From NCBI GenBank assembly GCA_029975475.1, contig JARKPB010000008.1:310001-374000 (forward strand): DNA of 64,000 nt, in the 5' to 3' direction. Under the pieces are notes generated by a model. That model was not told where the DNA came from, made no database searches, and saw only the letters and a list, made by a program, of their open reading frames with translations. This document shows positions 46,501 through 55,294 of this stretch, piece after piece; the first letter of the stretch is position 1; the number at the start of each line of letters is the position of its first letter. The position numbers and the translations under genes are program-made. The DNA comes from Anaerolineaceae bacterium. GTDB lineage: Bacteria > Chloroflexota > Anaerolineae > Anaerolineales > Anaerolineaceae.

Positions 46501-46904
46501 AACTTCCGCTCTCCATTGGGATCCCGGCCGATTATGTCAGCGATGCCAATATGCGCCTGAAACTGTACCGCCGGATTGCCGATCTGGAGAGTGAGGATGA
46601 ATTGGAAGCGCTGGGCGAGGAGTTTGTGGATCGGTTTGGGCCGCTGCCTGAAATGGTGCGCAATCTTTTCTATCAAATGAAAGTGAAATTGCTCGCGGTT
46701 CGCGCCGGCTTGGTCAGCGTGACCCTGGAAGGAGAGCAAATTGTCCTGCGCTATCCAACAATGCCGGACGGCGCCCAACCCAGAAAACTGGTCTCGCCGC
46801 AGCATGATGTTCGCGCCGGGAAAAACGCCTTCTGGATGCCGCTGGGTTCCGGCGATGGATGGAAAGCGCGCCTGGTGGATGTGCTCGAGAAACTGGTTGG
46901 ATAG
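43530..46904 (+). CDS. mfd: Transcription-repair coupling factor Mfd
   Basis: DNA translocase of 1124 residues that removes stalled RNA polymerase and recruits UvrA. The N-terminal part resembles UvrB (VTTPRALMTRTLPRRDFL, GQFSRRGGILDIWPP). An RNA-polymerase-interacting CarD-like domain follows (GDMVVHVDYGIGRYAGL). The helicase core has Walker A GDVGYGKTEVALRA, Walker B VIDEEQRFGV and motif VI QLRGRVGRG. A C-terminal TRCF domain ends the protein. The ATG overlaps the pth stop codon; a TTG directly before it is an alternative. uvrB follows after a short gap with its own SOS-like box, so the two may also be separately controlled. Confidence 0.98.
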   Translation: MIQAIRELTAYQQLLESIRQQTPRSGLGLPRSARIPVLAALAADCQRPVLLITHRADLALKYLEELGYWQEDGRRLLFPEPTPLFYEPAAWGTAVRRERVQALTVLAAYHIPGAKREETQPLLVTTPRALMTRTLPRRDFLKVSRILRVGQSYQPDALARAWVEMGYEPAEIVVEPGQFSRRGGILDIWPPAQTDPVRLDFFGDELETLRQFDPASQRTARTLESLLVTPAREVLPGKAEHVSGLTRELEEFYLPLVYPAPASLLDYLPRPGLVVVDDLDLARSAASELEEQAVKLRQENIREGILPADFPIPYLTWSEIEDSLHHLNALELGRSTAEEDSPLAHSFQPVPRFGGRLKPMYEEINRVLASGNRAVIVSRQVQRLRELWREQASLDDLEAAPVFQEGSLGEGWILTGDTGQQTFLLTDSEIFGWDRPQPRARVRQQVEAPEAVYGDLRPGDMVVHVDYGIGRYAGLVQRVLEGAEREFLLVEYENGDQVYVPIHQADRISRYIGPEGEKPPLTRLGGGEWALTKQKVREAVLEVAQDLLELYARRQTIKGYAYKADTPWQAELEASFPYIETEDQLKAIREVKQDMEGSRPMDRLLCGDVGYGKTEVALRAAFKAVMDNRQVAVLVPTTVLAQQHYETFRQRLAAYPVEVEMLSRFRTPREQNEILRRLAAGSVDIVIGTHRLLTPDVEFKDLGLVVIDEEQRFGVTHKEHFKKLRTEIDVLTLTATPIPRTLYMALTGARDISIINTPPAERLPIVTHIGPYSPRLVRQAIVRELERGGQVFFVHNRVQTIRGMESHLRRLVPEARIGVAHGQMPEQDLSLVMRRFTAGEIDVLLCTSIIESGLDIPDANTLIVDRADAFGLAQLYQLRGRVGRGAQRAHAYFFRHRHKAPTPEGQERLEVIAENTQLGAGYSIAMRDLEMRGAGEFLGTKQHGYIAAVGFHLYTRLLSQAVRQIRQIQNLPVAGPQLGEVRELGPLVLVELPLSIGIPADYVSDANMRLKLYRRIADLESEDELEALGEEFVDRFGPLPEMVRNLFYQMKVKLLAVRAGLVSVTLEGEQIVLRYPTMPDGAQPRKLVSPQHDVRAGKNAFWMPLGSGDGWKARLVDVLEKLVG

Positions 46905-46910
46905 AAAACA

Positions 46911-46922
46911 AAACATTTGTTC
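46911..46922 (+). promoter_or_regulatory. LexA/SOS-box-like element upstream of uvrB
   Basis: AAACATTTGTTC, 11 of 12 positions fitting GAAC-N4-GTTC, 7 nt after the mfd stop codon. It shares AAAACATTTGT with the element before uvrA. A TAGAAT -10 candidate lies at 46943-46948. Confidence 0.6.
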
Positions 46923-46970
46923 CAATTAATGGCTGAATATGTTAGAATGCAATCATGAATGCGAGGAAGA

Positions 46971-49022
46971 ATGCCGTTTAATCTGAATGCCCCGTATCAA
47001 CCCACCGGCGATCAACCGCTCGCCATCCAGCAGCTGGTGGACGGCGTGCGCAGCGGAATGCGCAACCAGGTGCTGCTTGGCGCAACCGGGACGGGCAAGA
47101 CCTTCACCATGGCCAATATCATCCAGCAGCTGCAAATGCCGGCCCTGGTGATGGCGCATAACAAAACACTCGCCGCCCAGCTGTATGCCGAGTTCAAAGA
47201 ATTCTTCCCGGACAACGCGGTGGAATATTTTGTGTCCTATTATGACTATTACCAGCCCGAAGCGTATGTGCCCCAGCGGGATTTATATATTGAAAAAGAG
47301 ACTCAGATCAACGATGAAATTGACCGCCTGCGCCTGGCGGCGACCGCGTCCTTGATGTCTCGCAAAGATGTGATCATTGTGGCCTCGGTTTCCTGCATTT
47401 ACGGTCTGGGTTCGCCGGATGCATACGGGAAAGTTGTGATCAACCTGGAAACCGGCTCAATTTACCGGCGGAATGCGCTGCTGCGGCAGCTGATCGAAAG
47501 CCAGTATCAACGCAATGATATGGAATTACGCCCGGGGGTGTTTCGCGTGCGCGGCGAAACACTGGAAATCTTCCCGGCCTATGAGGAGAAGCGCGCCTAT
47601 AAAATCTCTTTCTTTGGCGATGAAGTCGAGCGAATCCTTACCATCAATCCGCTGACCGGCGAGATTTATGATGAACCCCAAACCATCGACATCTACCCGG
47701 CGAAACATTATATTACCCAGGAAGACCGTCTGAAACAGGCGATTGCGGATATTGAAAGCGAACTGGAAAATCAGCTGAGGGTGTTGAAGTCGCAGAATCG
47801 TCTGCTGGAAGCCCAGCGGATTGAACAGCGAACGCGGTACGACCTGGAAATGCTGAAAGAAGTGGGGTATTGTTCCGGGATTGAAAATTATTCCCGCCAT
47901 CTGGACCAGCGGCCCGCCGGGTCGCCGCCGTGGACTTTGATTGACTATTTGCCCAGTGATTACCTCTTATTTATTGATGAATCTCACATGACCGTGCCGC
48001 AGATTCGCGGTATGTACAACGGCGACAGGGCGCGCAAGTCTGTGCTGGTGGAATACGGCTTCCGCCTGCCTTCGGCGCTGGATAACCGTCCGCTGAAGTT
48101 TGAGGAATTCGAGCAGCACATGGGGTATACCATCTTTACCTCCGCCACCCCTGGCCCGTATGAGATGGAACGGGCCGATCAGGTGGTGGAACAGATCATC
48201 CGCCCGACCGGTCTGGTGGATCCTGAGGTGGAGGTCCGGCCGACGCGCGGGCAGATTGACGATCTGGTGGCTGAGATCAACCACCGCGTTCAAAACGGGC
48301 AGCGCGCGCTGGTGACCACCCTGACCAAACGGATGGCGGAAGACCTGGCTGATTATCTGATGGAACTGGGCGTCAAGGTGCAGTATTTGCACAGCGAAGT
48401 GGACACGCTGGACCGCATCGGGATCTTAAGGGATCTGCGCATGGGGGTGTTTGATGTTGTTGTCGGGATTAATCTGCTGCGCGAGGGGCTGGATTTACCG
48501 GAAGTGTCGCTGGTGGCGATCCTGGACGCGGATAAACAGGGATTTCTCCGTTCGGCGACTGCGTTAATTCAAACCATCGGCCGGGCTGCCCGCCATGTTG
48601 AGGGCAAGGTGATCATGTACGCGGATCAAGTCACCGAGGCGATGCGAACCGCGATCGACGAAACCAACCGCCGCCGGGCGATTCAGATTCAATACAACCA
48701 GGAACACGGGATCGAGCCGTTAAGCATTGTGAAGGGAATTCACGATCTGAGTTCGCGGTTAACCCTCAACGCGGCGGTAGCTGAAGAACGCGGGGAGTAC
48801 CGCACCTCCGGTCAGGCAGCGGCCGGTATACCCCGAACGGAGCTTCAGCGCATGATCGTTGAAGTGGAAAGCCAGATGAAAAAGGCAGCCAAAGACCTGG
48901 AATTTGAGCGGGCAGCGGTTTTACGCGATCAGCTGTATGAACTGCGCGCGATTCTGGCGGAAGACAGCAAGCTGCCGCCCTGGCAAAAAGCCCGTCTGCT
49001 GGCGGGCGAAATTGACGCATAA
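46971..49022 (+). CDS. uvrB: Excinuclease ABC subunit UvrB
   Basis: Damage-verifying helicase of nucleotide excision repair, 683 residues. Walker A is [12 protein letters not shown], the damage-binding hairpin [16 protein letters not shown] is intact, and helicase motifs include [14 protein letters not shown] and [13 protein letters not shown]. The C-terminal UVR domain ([32 protein letters not shown]) that contacts UvrC is present. The ATG at 46971 gives the usual [16 protein letters not shown] start; an in-frame ATG at 46959 would add four residues and lies close to the predicted transcription start. The SOS-like box upstream suggests damage induction. Confidence 0.98.
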   Translation: MPFNLNAPYQPTGDQPLAIQQLVDGVRSGMRNQVLLGATGTGKTFTMANIIQQLQMPALVMAHNKTLAAQLYAEFKEFFPDNAVEYFVSYYDYYQPEAYVPQRDLYIEKETQINDEIDRLRLAATASLMSRKDVIIVASVSCIYGLGSPDAYGKVVINLETGSIYRRNALLRQLIESQYQRNDMELRPGVFRVRGETLEIFPAYEEKRAYKISFFGDEVERILTINPLTGEIYDEPQTIDIYPAKHYITQEDRLKQAIADIESELENQLRVLKSQNRLLEAQRIEQRTRYDLEMLKEVGYCSGIENYSRHLDQRPAGSPPWTLIDYLPSDYLLFIDESHMTVPQIRGMYNGDRARKSVLVEYGFRLPSALDNRPLKFEEFEQHMGYTIFTSATPGPYEMERADQVVEQIIRPTGLVDPEVEVRPTRGQIDDLVAEINHRVQNGQRALVTTLTKRMAEDLADYLMELGVKVQYLHSEVDTLDRIGILRDLRMGVFDVVVGINLLREGLDLPEVSLVAILDADKQGFLRSATALIQTIGRAARHVEGKVIMYADQVTEAMRTAIDETNRRRAIQIQYNQEHGIEPLSIVKGIHDLSSRLTLNAAVAEERGEYRTSGQAAAGIPRTELQRMIVEVESQMKKAAKDLEFERAAVLRDQLYELRAILAEDSKLPPWQKARLLAGEIDA

Positions 49023-49070
49023 GCGGTATCAGTACCAGCCGCGGGGCGGGGTCTGGGCAGTTGTCAACCT

Positions 49071-49361
49071 TTAGCGGGTATGGGCAACTTCGAAGGAATC
49101 GAATTCTCCGGAGGCGGGTTCCCAGTCAACATTAACTCGACTGACGAATGAGCCCCGCGGACCGGTGCGAAGTTTTTCCAGCAGGTATTCAAGGGCTGCC
49201 TGCGGACCTTCCGCCACAACTTCAACTTCCCCATTCCACGTGTTGCGAACCCATCCAGTCAGGTCGAGGCGAAGCGCCTGGTCGAGGACAAAGGCGCGGA
49301 AGCCGACGCCCTGGACGCGTCCTTGAATGACAGCATGCAGACGTTTGTCTTCACGGTTCAT
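49071..49361 (-). CDS. acyP: Acylphosphatase
   Basis: Small cytosolic enzyme of 96 residues that hydrolyses acyl phosphates. The catalytic residues are Arg22 in GRVQGVGFRAF and Asn40 in GWVRNTWNGEVEVVAEG. The rest matches the ferredoxin-like fold of the family. Its start overlaps the end of the MA-like peptidase gene by 11 nt. Confidence 0.95.
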   Translation of the reverse strand: MNREDKRLHAVIQGRVQGVGFRAFVLDQALRLDLTGWVRNTWNGEVEVVAEGPQAALEYLLEKLRTGPRGSFVSRVNVDWEPASGEFDSFEVAHTR

Positions 49362-50556
49362 TGACGCTTTCCTTTTTTTGTAACAGGTGGGCGAGCAGGA
49401 TCAGGATGAGGCCGGGCAGCAGCACGCTTGCCGTGAGAATGATATACGGGAGGAGCGTGTTCAACGCAGCCGTCAGCGGCTCATATCCCAGTACTGCGCG
49501 GCGCCACTCGAGATCAAGGCGGCCGAGATCGCTGCCGTATGTCTGGTAAACAGCGTCTTCGCACCCGATTCCGTTGCGGTAAGCCGCCAGCAGGATTTGC
49601 AGGCTGTCCTTTCCGCGGGTAGACATCAGATATTGGACAAATGAACCAGACTGCGCATAGGCAAGGTAAGCGGCCGGCGCGTCCTCAGGAAATTGCGCGC
49701 ACAGGCTTTCCATTGGTAGAAGCGTGTTTGCCTGGCTGGCGGATATCAACACGCGCTCAAAATCCGGGTTGGGGTTTAATTCCGCGGAGGTGGCGATTCC
49801 TTCCAGCAGCCACTGGGGGGTGTTCGTGTAAGCACTGCCCAGCATCTGGTACAGCAATATGTGCATGATCTCATGCGGCAGCTGGCGGCGCATTTCCAGC
49901 TGCGCGTCCGGCCCGGGGGGAATGGAGACGAAAATGGTCGCGCTTTCCGGACTGGTGTGCCCGGCGATATTCTGGATTTTGCTGATGGCGAGCCCGCTTT
50001 GCAGATCGCTGGCGCTGGCATAAACCACGATCTTTAACGGCGGTAGGCTGGCGGATGGAAAGGTTTCCAGATTGCGCCGGCGGCCTTCCAGGGTGGTGTT
50101 GACAACCGCCTGTCCAAAGGTCAGGTCTCCATCATACCAGTAAGCCTGAACATCGTTCCCGTTCAATGTTTGCCAGTTAAAGCGCGTATCGCGGTATTCC
50201 AGGCTGAACGGCTGGGTGGTTTCGCTTCCCCCTGAGGCAAACTGAAAGGTGATGGTGTACGTCAGCCTTGTGAACGGCGTCAGGGGCATTTTTATCAAAT
50301 CATAGCGCAGCGAAAAACCGCCGTCTGGGCCAATGACCGTGTTGAGGTTGGCGGGGCTGCCTTTTTCGGGAATAAGCGTTAGGGTCAGACTGTCGACTGG
50401 CTGGTCGCTTTCAATCCTGCCGGAAAATTCCAGGTACTCTCCAAAACGGGTGGTAACTGTCAGACTGGTCAGGCGGACCAGGCCAGGTTGAGACTGGCTG
50501 ATGGAAAACAGCCCGTTCAACCACATTACAACAGCCAGCAGCAAAGGTTTAATCAA
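49351..50556 (-). CDS. Membrane-anchored MA-like metallopeptidase
   Basis: 401-residue protein with an N-terminal signal or anchor (about 1-20), a beta-rich extracytoplasmic region (about 25-125), a peptidase-MA-like catalytic domain and a C-terminal helix (about 368-392). The zinc motif HEIMH (His228, Glu229, His232) is followed by WLLEGIA with Glu252 as third ligand. Family members of this type are common in Chloroflexota, but substrates are unknown. It overlaps the acylphosphatase gene by 11 nt. It lies downstream of the HEAT-repeat gene on the same strand. Confidence 0.82.
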   Translation of the reverse strand: MIKPLLLAVVMWLNGLFSISQSQPGLVRLTSLTVTTRFGEYLEFSGRIESDQPVDSLTLTLIPEKGSPANLNTVIGPDGGFSLRYDLIKMPLTPFTRLTYTITFQFASGGSETTQPFSLEYRDTRFNWQTLNGNDVQAYWYDGDLTFGQAVVNTTLEGRRRNLETFPSASLPPLKIVVYASASDLQSGLAISKIQNIAGHTSPESATIFVSIPPGPDAQLEMRRQLPHEIMHILLYQMLGSAYTNTPQWLLEGIATSAELNPNPDFERVLISASQANTLLPMESLCAQFPEDAPAAYLAYAQSGSFVQYLMSTRGKDSLQILLAAYRNGIGCEDAVYQTYGSDLGRLDLEWRRAVLGYEPLTAALNTLLPYIILTASVLLPGLILILLAHLLQKKESVNEP

Positions 50557-50592
50557 ATTCCCCGCCTGAGGTCCCCGCAGAATTTTGCGCGA

Positions 50593-51609
50593 TCATTCCT
50601 CTTGTTCGTGATCTTCCTGATCGATATCAATAAACGAATCGAGTTCGTCTTCATCAACTTCATCGACCGAGAGCATATCCAGTCTGGCCAGGTCGTTGGT
50701 AAAGGATAAATTCTCCAAAGCTTCTTCGAGAAAACTGGCTTCTTCATCATCCGCCGCGTTTTCCTGCATTTCGACCAGCACTTTTTCCACTTCCAGTCCA
50801 CCAATTTGCGAAAGCGACCAGGCAGCGGCCGCCCGAATCTCATCGTTCTCAATTCCCGCTTCCACCATCTCGATCAGCGTTTCGCGGGCGGAGGGGATTG
50901 CCAGCTCGCCGGCCGCTCGCACAGCCTCAAACTGGATCTCTTCGTCGTCGCTGTCCAGGTTTTCCAGCACCAGTTCATGCCAGCGTTCGTCCGCGGAACG
51001 GCCCATAGCGAACAGAGCGCTGATCATCCAGTCGCGTTTGCCCGTGTCATAGGCTTTTTGAATTAACTCGGGCACTTCTGGCAGGCTGGAAAATCCCAGG
51101 GCTTCCAGGGCGCGGCGGCGAACCAGTTCCGGCGCATCGGCAGTGTAAATGGCGCGCACGGTTTCCAGCGCGGACTGCAGCGCTTCCGTGGATATTTCAT
51201 CCAGTTCACCCAGGTAAATGAAATGTCCCAGGGCGGTCACCGCATTGGCGCGAACGGAGGAATCGGGGTCTTTTTCCGCCAGGGCAATCAACCGCGGCAG
51301 GATGCTGACGTTTTCCGAATCCTGATACATGCTGACCGCGATCGACCGCACCCGCGGGTCGCTGTCAGACATCGCTAGCAGGCTGACCGCGTCAAAGGAA
51401 AGCAGCATGTCCATTTCCGCCATCTCGCTCAGGTCTTCCATTAATCCCAGGCGGCGCTCCGGGTTTACCAGCGGCCAGTTTTTTTCCAGGATGGCCAGAT
51501 CGTGAGGATTCAGGTCTGAAAATCGGTTGAGAAAGACCGGCGAGAACGGTTTGCTGTTATCCAGCAGCGCTTCGATGATGGTTTTGAAATCAACGATCTG
51601 TTCAGCCAT
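50593..51609 (-). CDS. HEAT-repeat protein
   Basis: 338-residue, strongly acidic protein built from HEAT-like helical repeats, for example DPRVRSIAVSMYQDSENVSILPRLIALAEKDPDSSVRANAVTALGHF and NDEIRAAAAWSLSQIG. No catalytic motif, signal peptide or membrane helix. Such scaffolds mediate protein contacts or, in related families, phycobilin-lyase activity, for which there is no sign here. AAGGAGG lies upstream of the ATG. It follows rseP on the same strand with a gap of 11 nt, so it is probably co-transcribed. Confidence 0.88.
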   Translation of the reverse strand: MAEQIVDFKTIIEALLDNSKPFSPVFLNRFSDLNPHDLAILEKNWPLVNPERRLGLMEDLSEMAEMDMLLSFDAVSLLAMSDSDPRVRSIAVSMYQDSENVSILPRLIALAEKDPDSSVRANAVTALGHFIYLGELDEISTEALQSALETVRAIYTADAPELVRRRALEALGFSSLPEVPELIQKAYDTGKRDWMISALFAMGRSADERWHELVLENLDSDDEEIQFEAVRAAGELAIPSARETLIEMVEAGIENDEIRAAAAWSLSQIGGLEVEKVLVEMQENAADDEEASFLEEALENLSFTNDLARLDMLSVDEVDEDELDSFIDIDQEDHEQEE

Positions 51610-51620
51610 GACAGACCTCC

Positions 51621-52709
51621 TTAAGGAAGGACGACCGGATTGACGATGTCATTGATGGCCAGGATGAACATTAATGCCAGCAAGGCGGAAAAACCCAGTA
51701 GATTGACCATATTTTCATATTTCGGATTGATCCGGCGGCGGAAAATCAGCTCTGGCAGCAGCAGGATGATGCGCCCCCCGTCCAGGGCGGGAATGGGAAG
51801 CAGGTTGGTGATCCCCAGCGCGATGGACAGGGTGCCCAGGAAGTAGAAGGTAGTCACGTTGGCATTTTGCGGGTTCGCTGCGGTCTGTTCAGCATCTGTG
51901 TCGCGCACCTGTTGAAAGATCGTGTAGATGCCAATCGGGCTGACAAAACGGGCCTGGTCGCGGGGGACCGCTCCCTGGATGAGGCGTACCGGCAGGGTGA
52001 GCAATTCGCGCGACAGATTGAGCATTTGCTGCCCGGCCAGCGGGATGGCTTCGATAAAGCTGGCAGCGGGACGGATGGGATTACCCATAACGATTCCCAG
52101 CGCGCCTTGACCTTCCGGCGGATTTACCCGCGGTGTGGCGCGCACGGTCACGGCTTCTTTACCGCGCAGCAGCGAGATTTCGATTTCACGCCCGAGGTTC
52201 TCTTTTACCAGTGCTGAGAGTTTGGCCATGCTGTCAACCGCCTGGCCGTTAATCGCGGTAACCTGATCGCCCGGTAAAATTCCGGCTGCCGCGGCCGGCG
52301 AGCCGGCTGCGATCTGGATGATTTCTACCCGGGTTGTGTCCGGCAGGCCGGTGCGCATGAATACAAACGCGAACAGAATCGCGCCGATAATGAGATTCAT
52401 GATCGGTCCTCCCAAAAGGACCGCCAGCCGAACCCCTGGTTTCGCGGCCGCCATGCCGCCTTCAACCGTAGGGTCGTTCTCGCCCTTGGGGAGCACAAAA
52501 GCGCCAAATGGTATGGCGTTAAACGAAAACTGCGTTTCGCGGATTTTGAACAGTTTGACCAGGCGTGGAGGAAAGCCAAAACCGAATTCTAAAATCTCGA
52601 TCTTAAACAATTTGGCGATCAAAAAATGCCCGAGTTCGTGGAAGAAAGCCAGGAGTCCCAGGGCGATAATAAACTCTAAAATGGTCAGAAAAACATTACC
52701 GGTAGGCAT
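51621..52709 (-). CDS. rseP: Site-2 protease RseP (M50)
   Basis: Intramembrane zinc protease of 362 residues. The first helix carries HELGH (His24, Glu25, His28), the PDZ domain sits at about residues 115-200 (GDQVTAINGQAVDSMAKL) and the last catalytic motif NLLPIPALDGGRI is near residue 310. Homologues cleave anti-sigma factors or signal peptides in the membrane. That makes it a candidate effector for an ECF sigma pathway such as the one suggested by the promoters near trxB; the link is speculative. AAAGGAAA precedes the ATG. Confidence 0.96.
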   Translation of the reverse strand: MPTGNVFLTILEFIIALGLLAFFHELGHFLIAKLFKIEILEFGFGFPPRLVKLFKIRETQFSFNAIPFGAFVLPKGENDPTVEGGMAAAKPGVRLAVLLGGPIMNLIIGAILFAFVFMRTGLPDTTRVEIIQIAAGSPAAAAGILPGDQVTAINGQAVDSMAKLSALVKENLGREIEISLLRGKEAVTVRATPRVNPPEGQGALGIVMGNPIRPAASFIEAIPLAGQQMLNLSRELLTLPVRLIQGAVPRDQARFVSPIGIYTIFQQVRDTDAEQTAANPQNANVTTFYFLGTLSIALGITNLLPIPALDGGRIILLLPELIFRRRINPKYENMVNLLGFSALLALMFILAINDIVNPVVLP

Positions 52710-52749
52710 GTGAGGGGGTTTCCTTTCTTTACCGATTATATCAATCTTC

Positions 52750-53733
52750 TTATGCCTGAGGGGGCACCAGAAACGCGCCAGAGCCGCAAACCGCTCTGAG
52801 AACCCGCTGTACGCCGGCGACCCTGCGGAGAGCCTGTTCCACCTGATCGGCGCACTCTGGCGCGCAAATCACATGAACATTCGCTCCGGCGTCCAGGGTA
52901 AAAGCGGCTTTCAACCCGTCTTTGCGCAGTTGAGGGATCAATTTCATCAAGGTCAGGGAAGCTGGTTCCCAGTAGAAGAGCGGCGGCCGGGAGGTCATCA
53001 TCACGGCGTGCATCAGGCTGCTGTCATGTTCAATGATCTCCGCCAGCGCGGTGAAATCCCTATCAAGGATTGCCTGGCGGCAAATATCAAGGCGGCGCGG
53101 GGTATCCGCTACCCGGGCGGCCTGCAGCGGGCTGGTATCCGCCAGGGCGTGTCCTTCCGTCGAACCGGTCGGCTTGTGACCGCTGCTCACCACCGCGATA
53201 CAGTCCACCAGCGGCCAGTGCTCCGCTGGCGCCAGGCTGAAGGCGTAAGAGTCCTCGTCGCCAGTGCCCGCCTGCCACTCGACGAATCCGCCCGGGATCG
53301 AGCGGCTGGCGGAACCGGAGCCAAGCCGCGCCAGCCGGGAAAGCGCCGCTTCGGTAAGATTCAGCCCAATCGCTGCCGTCCCAGCCAGCGCCAGCGCCGC
53401 GAAAGCCGCCGCAGAAGAGGCGATCCCGGCGCCTGTGGGAAAGTTATTTTCGCTGGTTACGGCCGCGCGGGTGGCTGAACCAGACAGCGAGCGGATATGA
53501 TCCAGAAAACTGCTGACGCGCTGCAGCCCGGGGCCGTGAATGGGACGCTGGTTGAGGGTAAAGCTGTCCGATTGCAGCTCAGGATCAAAAGTAACCGTGG
53601 TTTTGGCATGCAAACCAGCCAGATTCATGGAAATGCTGCCGTTCTGCGGCAGACGCAGGGACGCATCGCGGTTGCCCCAGTACTTTATAAAGGCGATATT
53701 GGGTGATGCCTGGGCAGTGGCGGACTGGATCAT
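52750..53733 (-). CDS. mvaD: Mevalonate-pathway decarboxylase (MvaD family)
   Basis: GHMP-superfamily enzyme of 327 residues. The N-terminal PNIAFIKYWGNRD block, the ATP-binding FPTGAGIASSAAAFAALA and the SGSASRSIPGGFVEW and TLDAGANVHVIC segments all match MvaD. Classical members convert mevalonate 5-diphosphate to isopentenyl diphosphate. The Chloroflexota homologue from Roseiflexus is known to act on mevalonate 5-phosphate instead, so the substrate here is open. The start is the ATG at 53733 with AAGG 8 nt upstream; a GTG 27 nt earlier is in frame but less likely. No other mevalonate gene is in the window. Confidence 0.9.
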   Translation of the reverse strand: MIQSATAQASPNIAFIKYWGNRDASLRLPQNGSISMNLAGLHAKTTVTFDPELQSDSFTLNQRPIHGPGLQRVSSFLDHIRSLSGSATRAAVTSENNFPTGAGIASSAAAFAALALAGTAAIGLNLTEAALSRLARLGSGSASRSIPGGFVEWQAGTGDEDSYAFSLAPAEHWPLVDCIAVVSSGHKPTGSTEGHALADTSPLQAARVADTPRRLDICRQAILDRDFTALAEIIEHDSSLMHAVMMTSRPPLFYWEPASLTLMKLIPQLRKDGLKAAFTLDAGANVHVICAPECADQVEQALRRVAGVQRVLRAVCGSGAFLVPPQA

Positions 53734-53880
53734 ATTTTTTACCTTGACAAAGTGTATCACGAACCGGCTGGAATTTGCTCAATGTGTAAAAGGCAGCGGG
53801 TATTTCCCTCGATTATCTTCTGAGCAGATAAGGTATGATTAGGATGAACGCAGGTATTCTTTTGACCCTGGAAGGACAGC

Positions 53881-55122
53881 ATGAACCAGATCCACTCCGA
53901 CTCTTCACCGCGCTGGAGTTCTACGACCAAAGTGGTGGTTGCGATCACTCTTGCGGCTTTATTCATTTATCTCCTTTACCGCTTTCAGTACGTCCTCGGG
54001 CCGCTGCTCTTTTCGATATTGCTGGCTTACCTGCTGCATCCGCTGGCTGGTTTCTTACATAACCGGCTGCGCCTCTCCTGGCGCCTGGCGGTGACCTTGC
54101 TGTATCTTTTTTTGCTCCTGGCGATTATCGGCATGATTGCCTGGGGAGGTTTGTCCCTGGTTGAACCGCTGCAAAGCCTGACCGCATTTTTGCAAAAGCT
54201 GGTGGCTGACCTGCCGCGTTTATTAAACGATCTGACGGCTCACCCGGTCATGATTGGTCCGTTCACCTTTGATTTTTCGCGGTTGCAGCTTTCGGACCTC
54301 TGGTCGCAGCTGCAGGGGGTTGTCAGCCCGCTGCTTTCCAATATCGGTTCTTTGCTGGGCAGCATCGCTTCCGGAGCCGCCAACACGATTACCTGGACTT
54401 TCTTTACCATCCTGGTGGCTTATTTCATCACCGCCGAGTCGCGCGGGGCGCGCGCCAATCTGGTCAATCTGCGCATTCCCAAATATCAGGAAGATATCGC
54501 GCGCATTGGCAGGCACCTTGCGCTGGTCTGGAAGAGCTACATCCGCGGCCAGTTGATCGTTATTCTGATCACCCTGGTGGTCTATTCTGCCTTCCTGGCA
54601 GCGCTGGGTGTGCGGTATTTTATTGGTCTGGCTTTACTGGCCGGTCTGGCGCGTTTTGTCCCTTATGTCGGCCCGGCGATTGCCTGGACAGTATACGGGT
54701 TGGTCCCGTACTTTCAAGGTACAACCCTCTTCGGTTTGCAGCCGATCACGTATGCCCTGCTGGTGGTTGCTGTGGCCGTCGTGGTGGATTTTTTAATTGA
54801 TAATTTCGTCAGCCCGAAGGTGCTCGCTGAGACTTTAAACGTCCATCCCGCTGGCGTGTTAATCATGGTGGTAATCGGCGCTCAGTTGATTGGGTTTCTG
54901 GGTCTGCTGCTGGCCGCGCCGATTCTGGCCTCTTTGCGCATTTTCTTTCGTTATATCCTGCGGAAACTGACCGACCAGGACCCGTGGGAAGGATATGAAG
55001 AAGAAGTTCTTGACCAGAAGCCTGATGTCACCTTGCGTGGTATGGTCATCGCTGTCCAGAGCGGTTTCCGAAGAGTGTGGAATTATTTTTCCCGGTGGTT
55101 TTCTCGGGCCAAAAACAGATAA
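53881..55122 (+). CDS. AI-2E/PerM-family membrane transporter
   Basis: Polytopic membrane protein of 413 residues with about eight helices and the family's central soluble loop. Recognisable blocks are FSILLAYLLHPLAGFL near the N-terminus and the C-terminal DNFVSPKVLAETLNVHPAGVLIMVVIGAQLIGFLGLLLAAPILASLRI. The family includes exporters of autoinducer-2 and Na+/H+ antiporters; the substrate here is unknown. GGAAGGACAGC precedes the ATG. It is divergent from the mvaD gene. Confidence 0.92.
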   Translation: MNQIHSDSSPRWSSTTKVVVAITLAALFIYLLYRFQYVLGPLLFSILLAYLLHPLAGFLHNRLRLSWRLAVTLLYLFLLLAIIGMIAWGGLSLVEPLQSLTAFLQKLVADLPRLLNDLTAHPVMIGPFTFDFSRLQLSDLWSQLQGVVSPLLSNIGSLLGSIASGAANTITWTFFTILVAYFITAESRGARANLVNLRIPKYQEDIARIGRHLALVWKSYIRGQLIVILITLVVYSAFLAALGVRYFIGLALLAGLARFVPYVGPAIAWTVYGLVPYFQGTTLFGLQPITYALLVVAVAVVVDFLIDNFVSPKVLAETLNVHPAGVLIMVVIGAQLIGFLGLLLAAPILASLRIFFRYILRKLTDQDPWEGYEEEVLDQKPDVTLRGMVIAVQSGFRRVWNYFSRWFSRAKNR

Positions 55123-55200
55123 ACCATAATTTCTATAAGTGAACAGACTACAAGCGCTGGTATTGGCTGATAAGGATATCGGCAGCCGCGCTATGAAAAA

Positions 55201-55244
55201 CCCTACATGGTGTAAGGGAAAACCTACATGCTTATGTGGTGTAA
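55201..55244 (+). repeat. Paired direct repeats in the upstream region of the nitroreductase-like gene
   Basis: CCCTACATGGTGTAA (55201-55215) is followed by CCTACATG (55223-55230) and TGGTGTAA (55237-55244). The two sequence blocks recur in the same order but with different spacing, at about 50-95 nt before the start codon. Possibly two binding sites for a regulator. Confidence 0.4.
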
Positions 55245-55294
55245 ACGCGCGCCGCCCGGCGTAGAATGGTTGTAATCTGATAATTTAAGGATAA

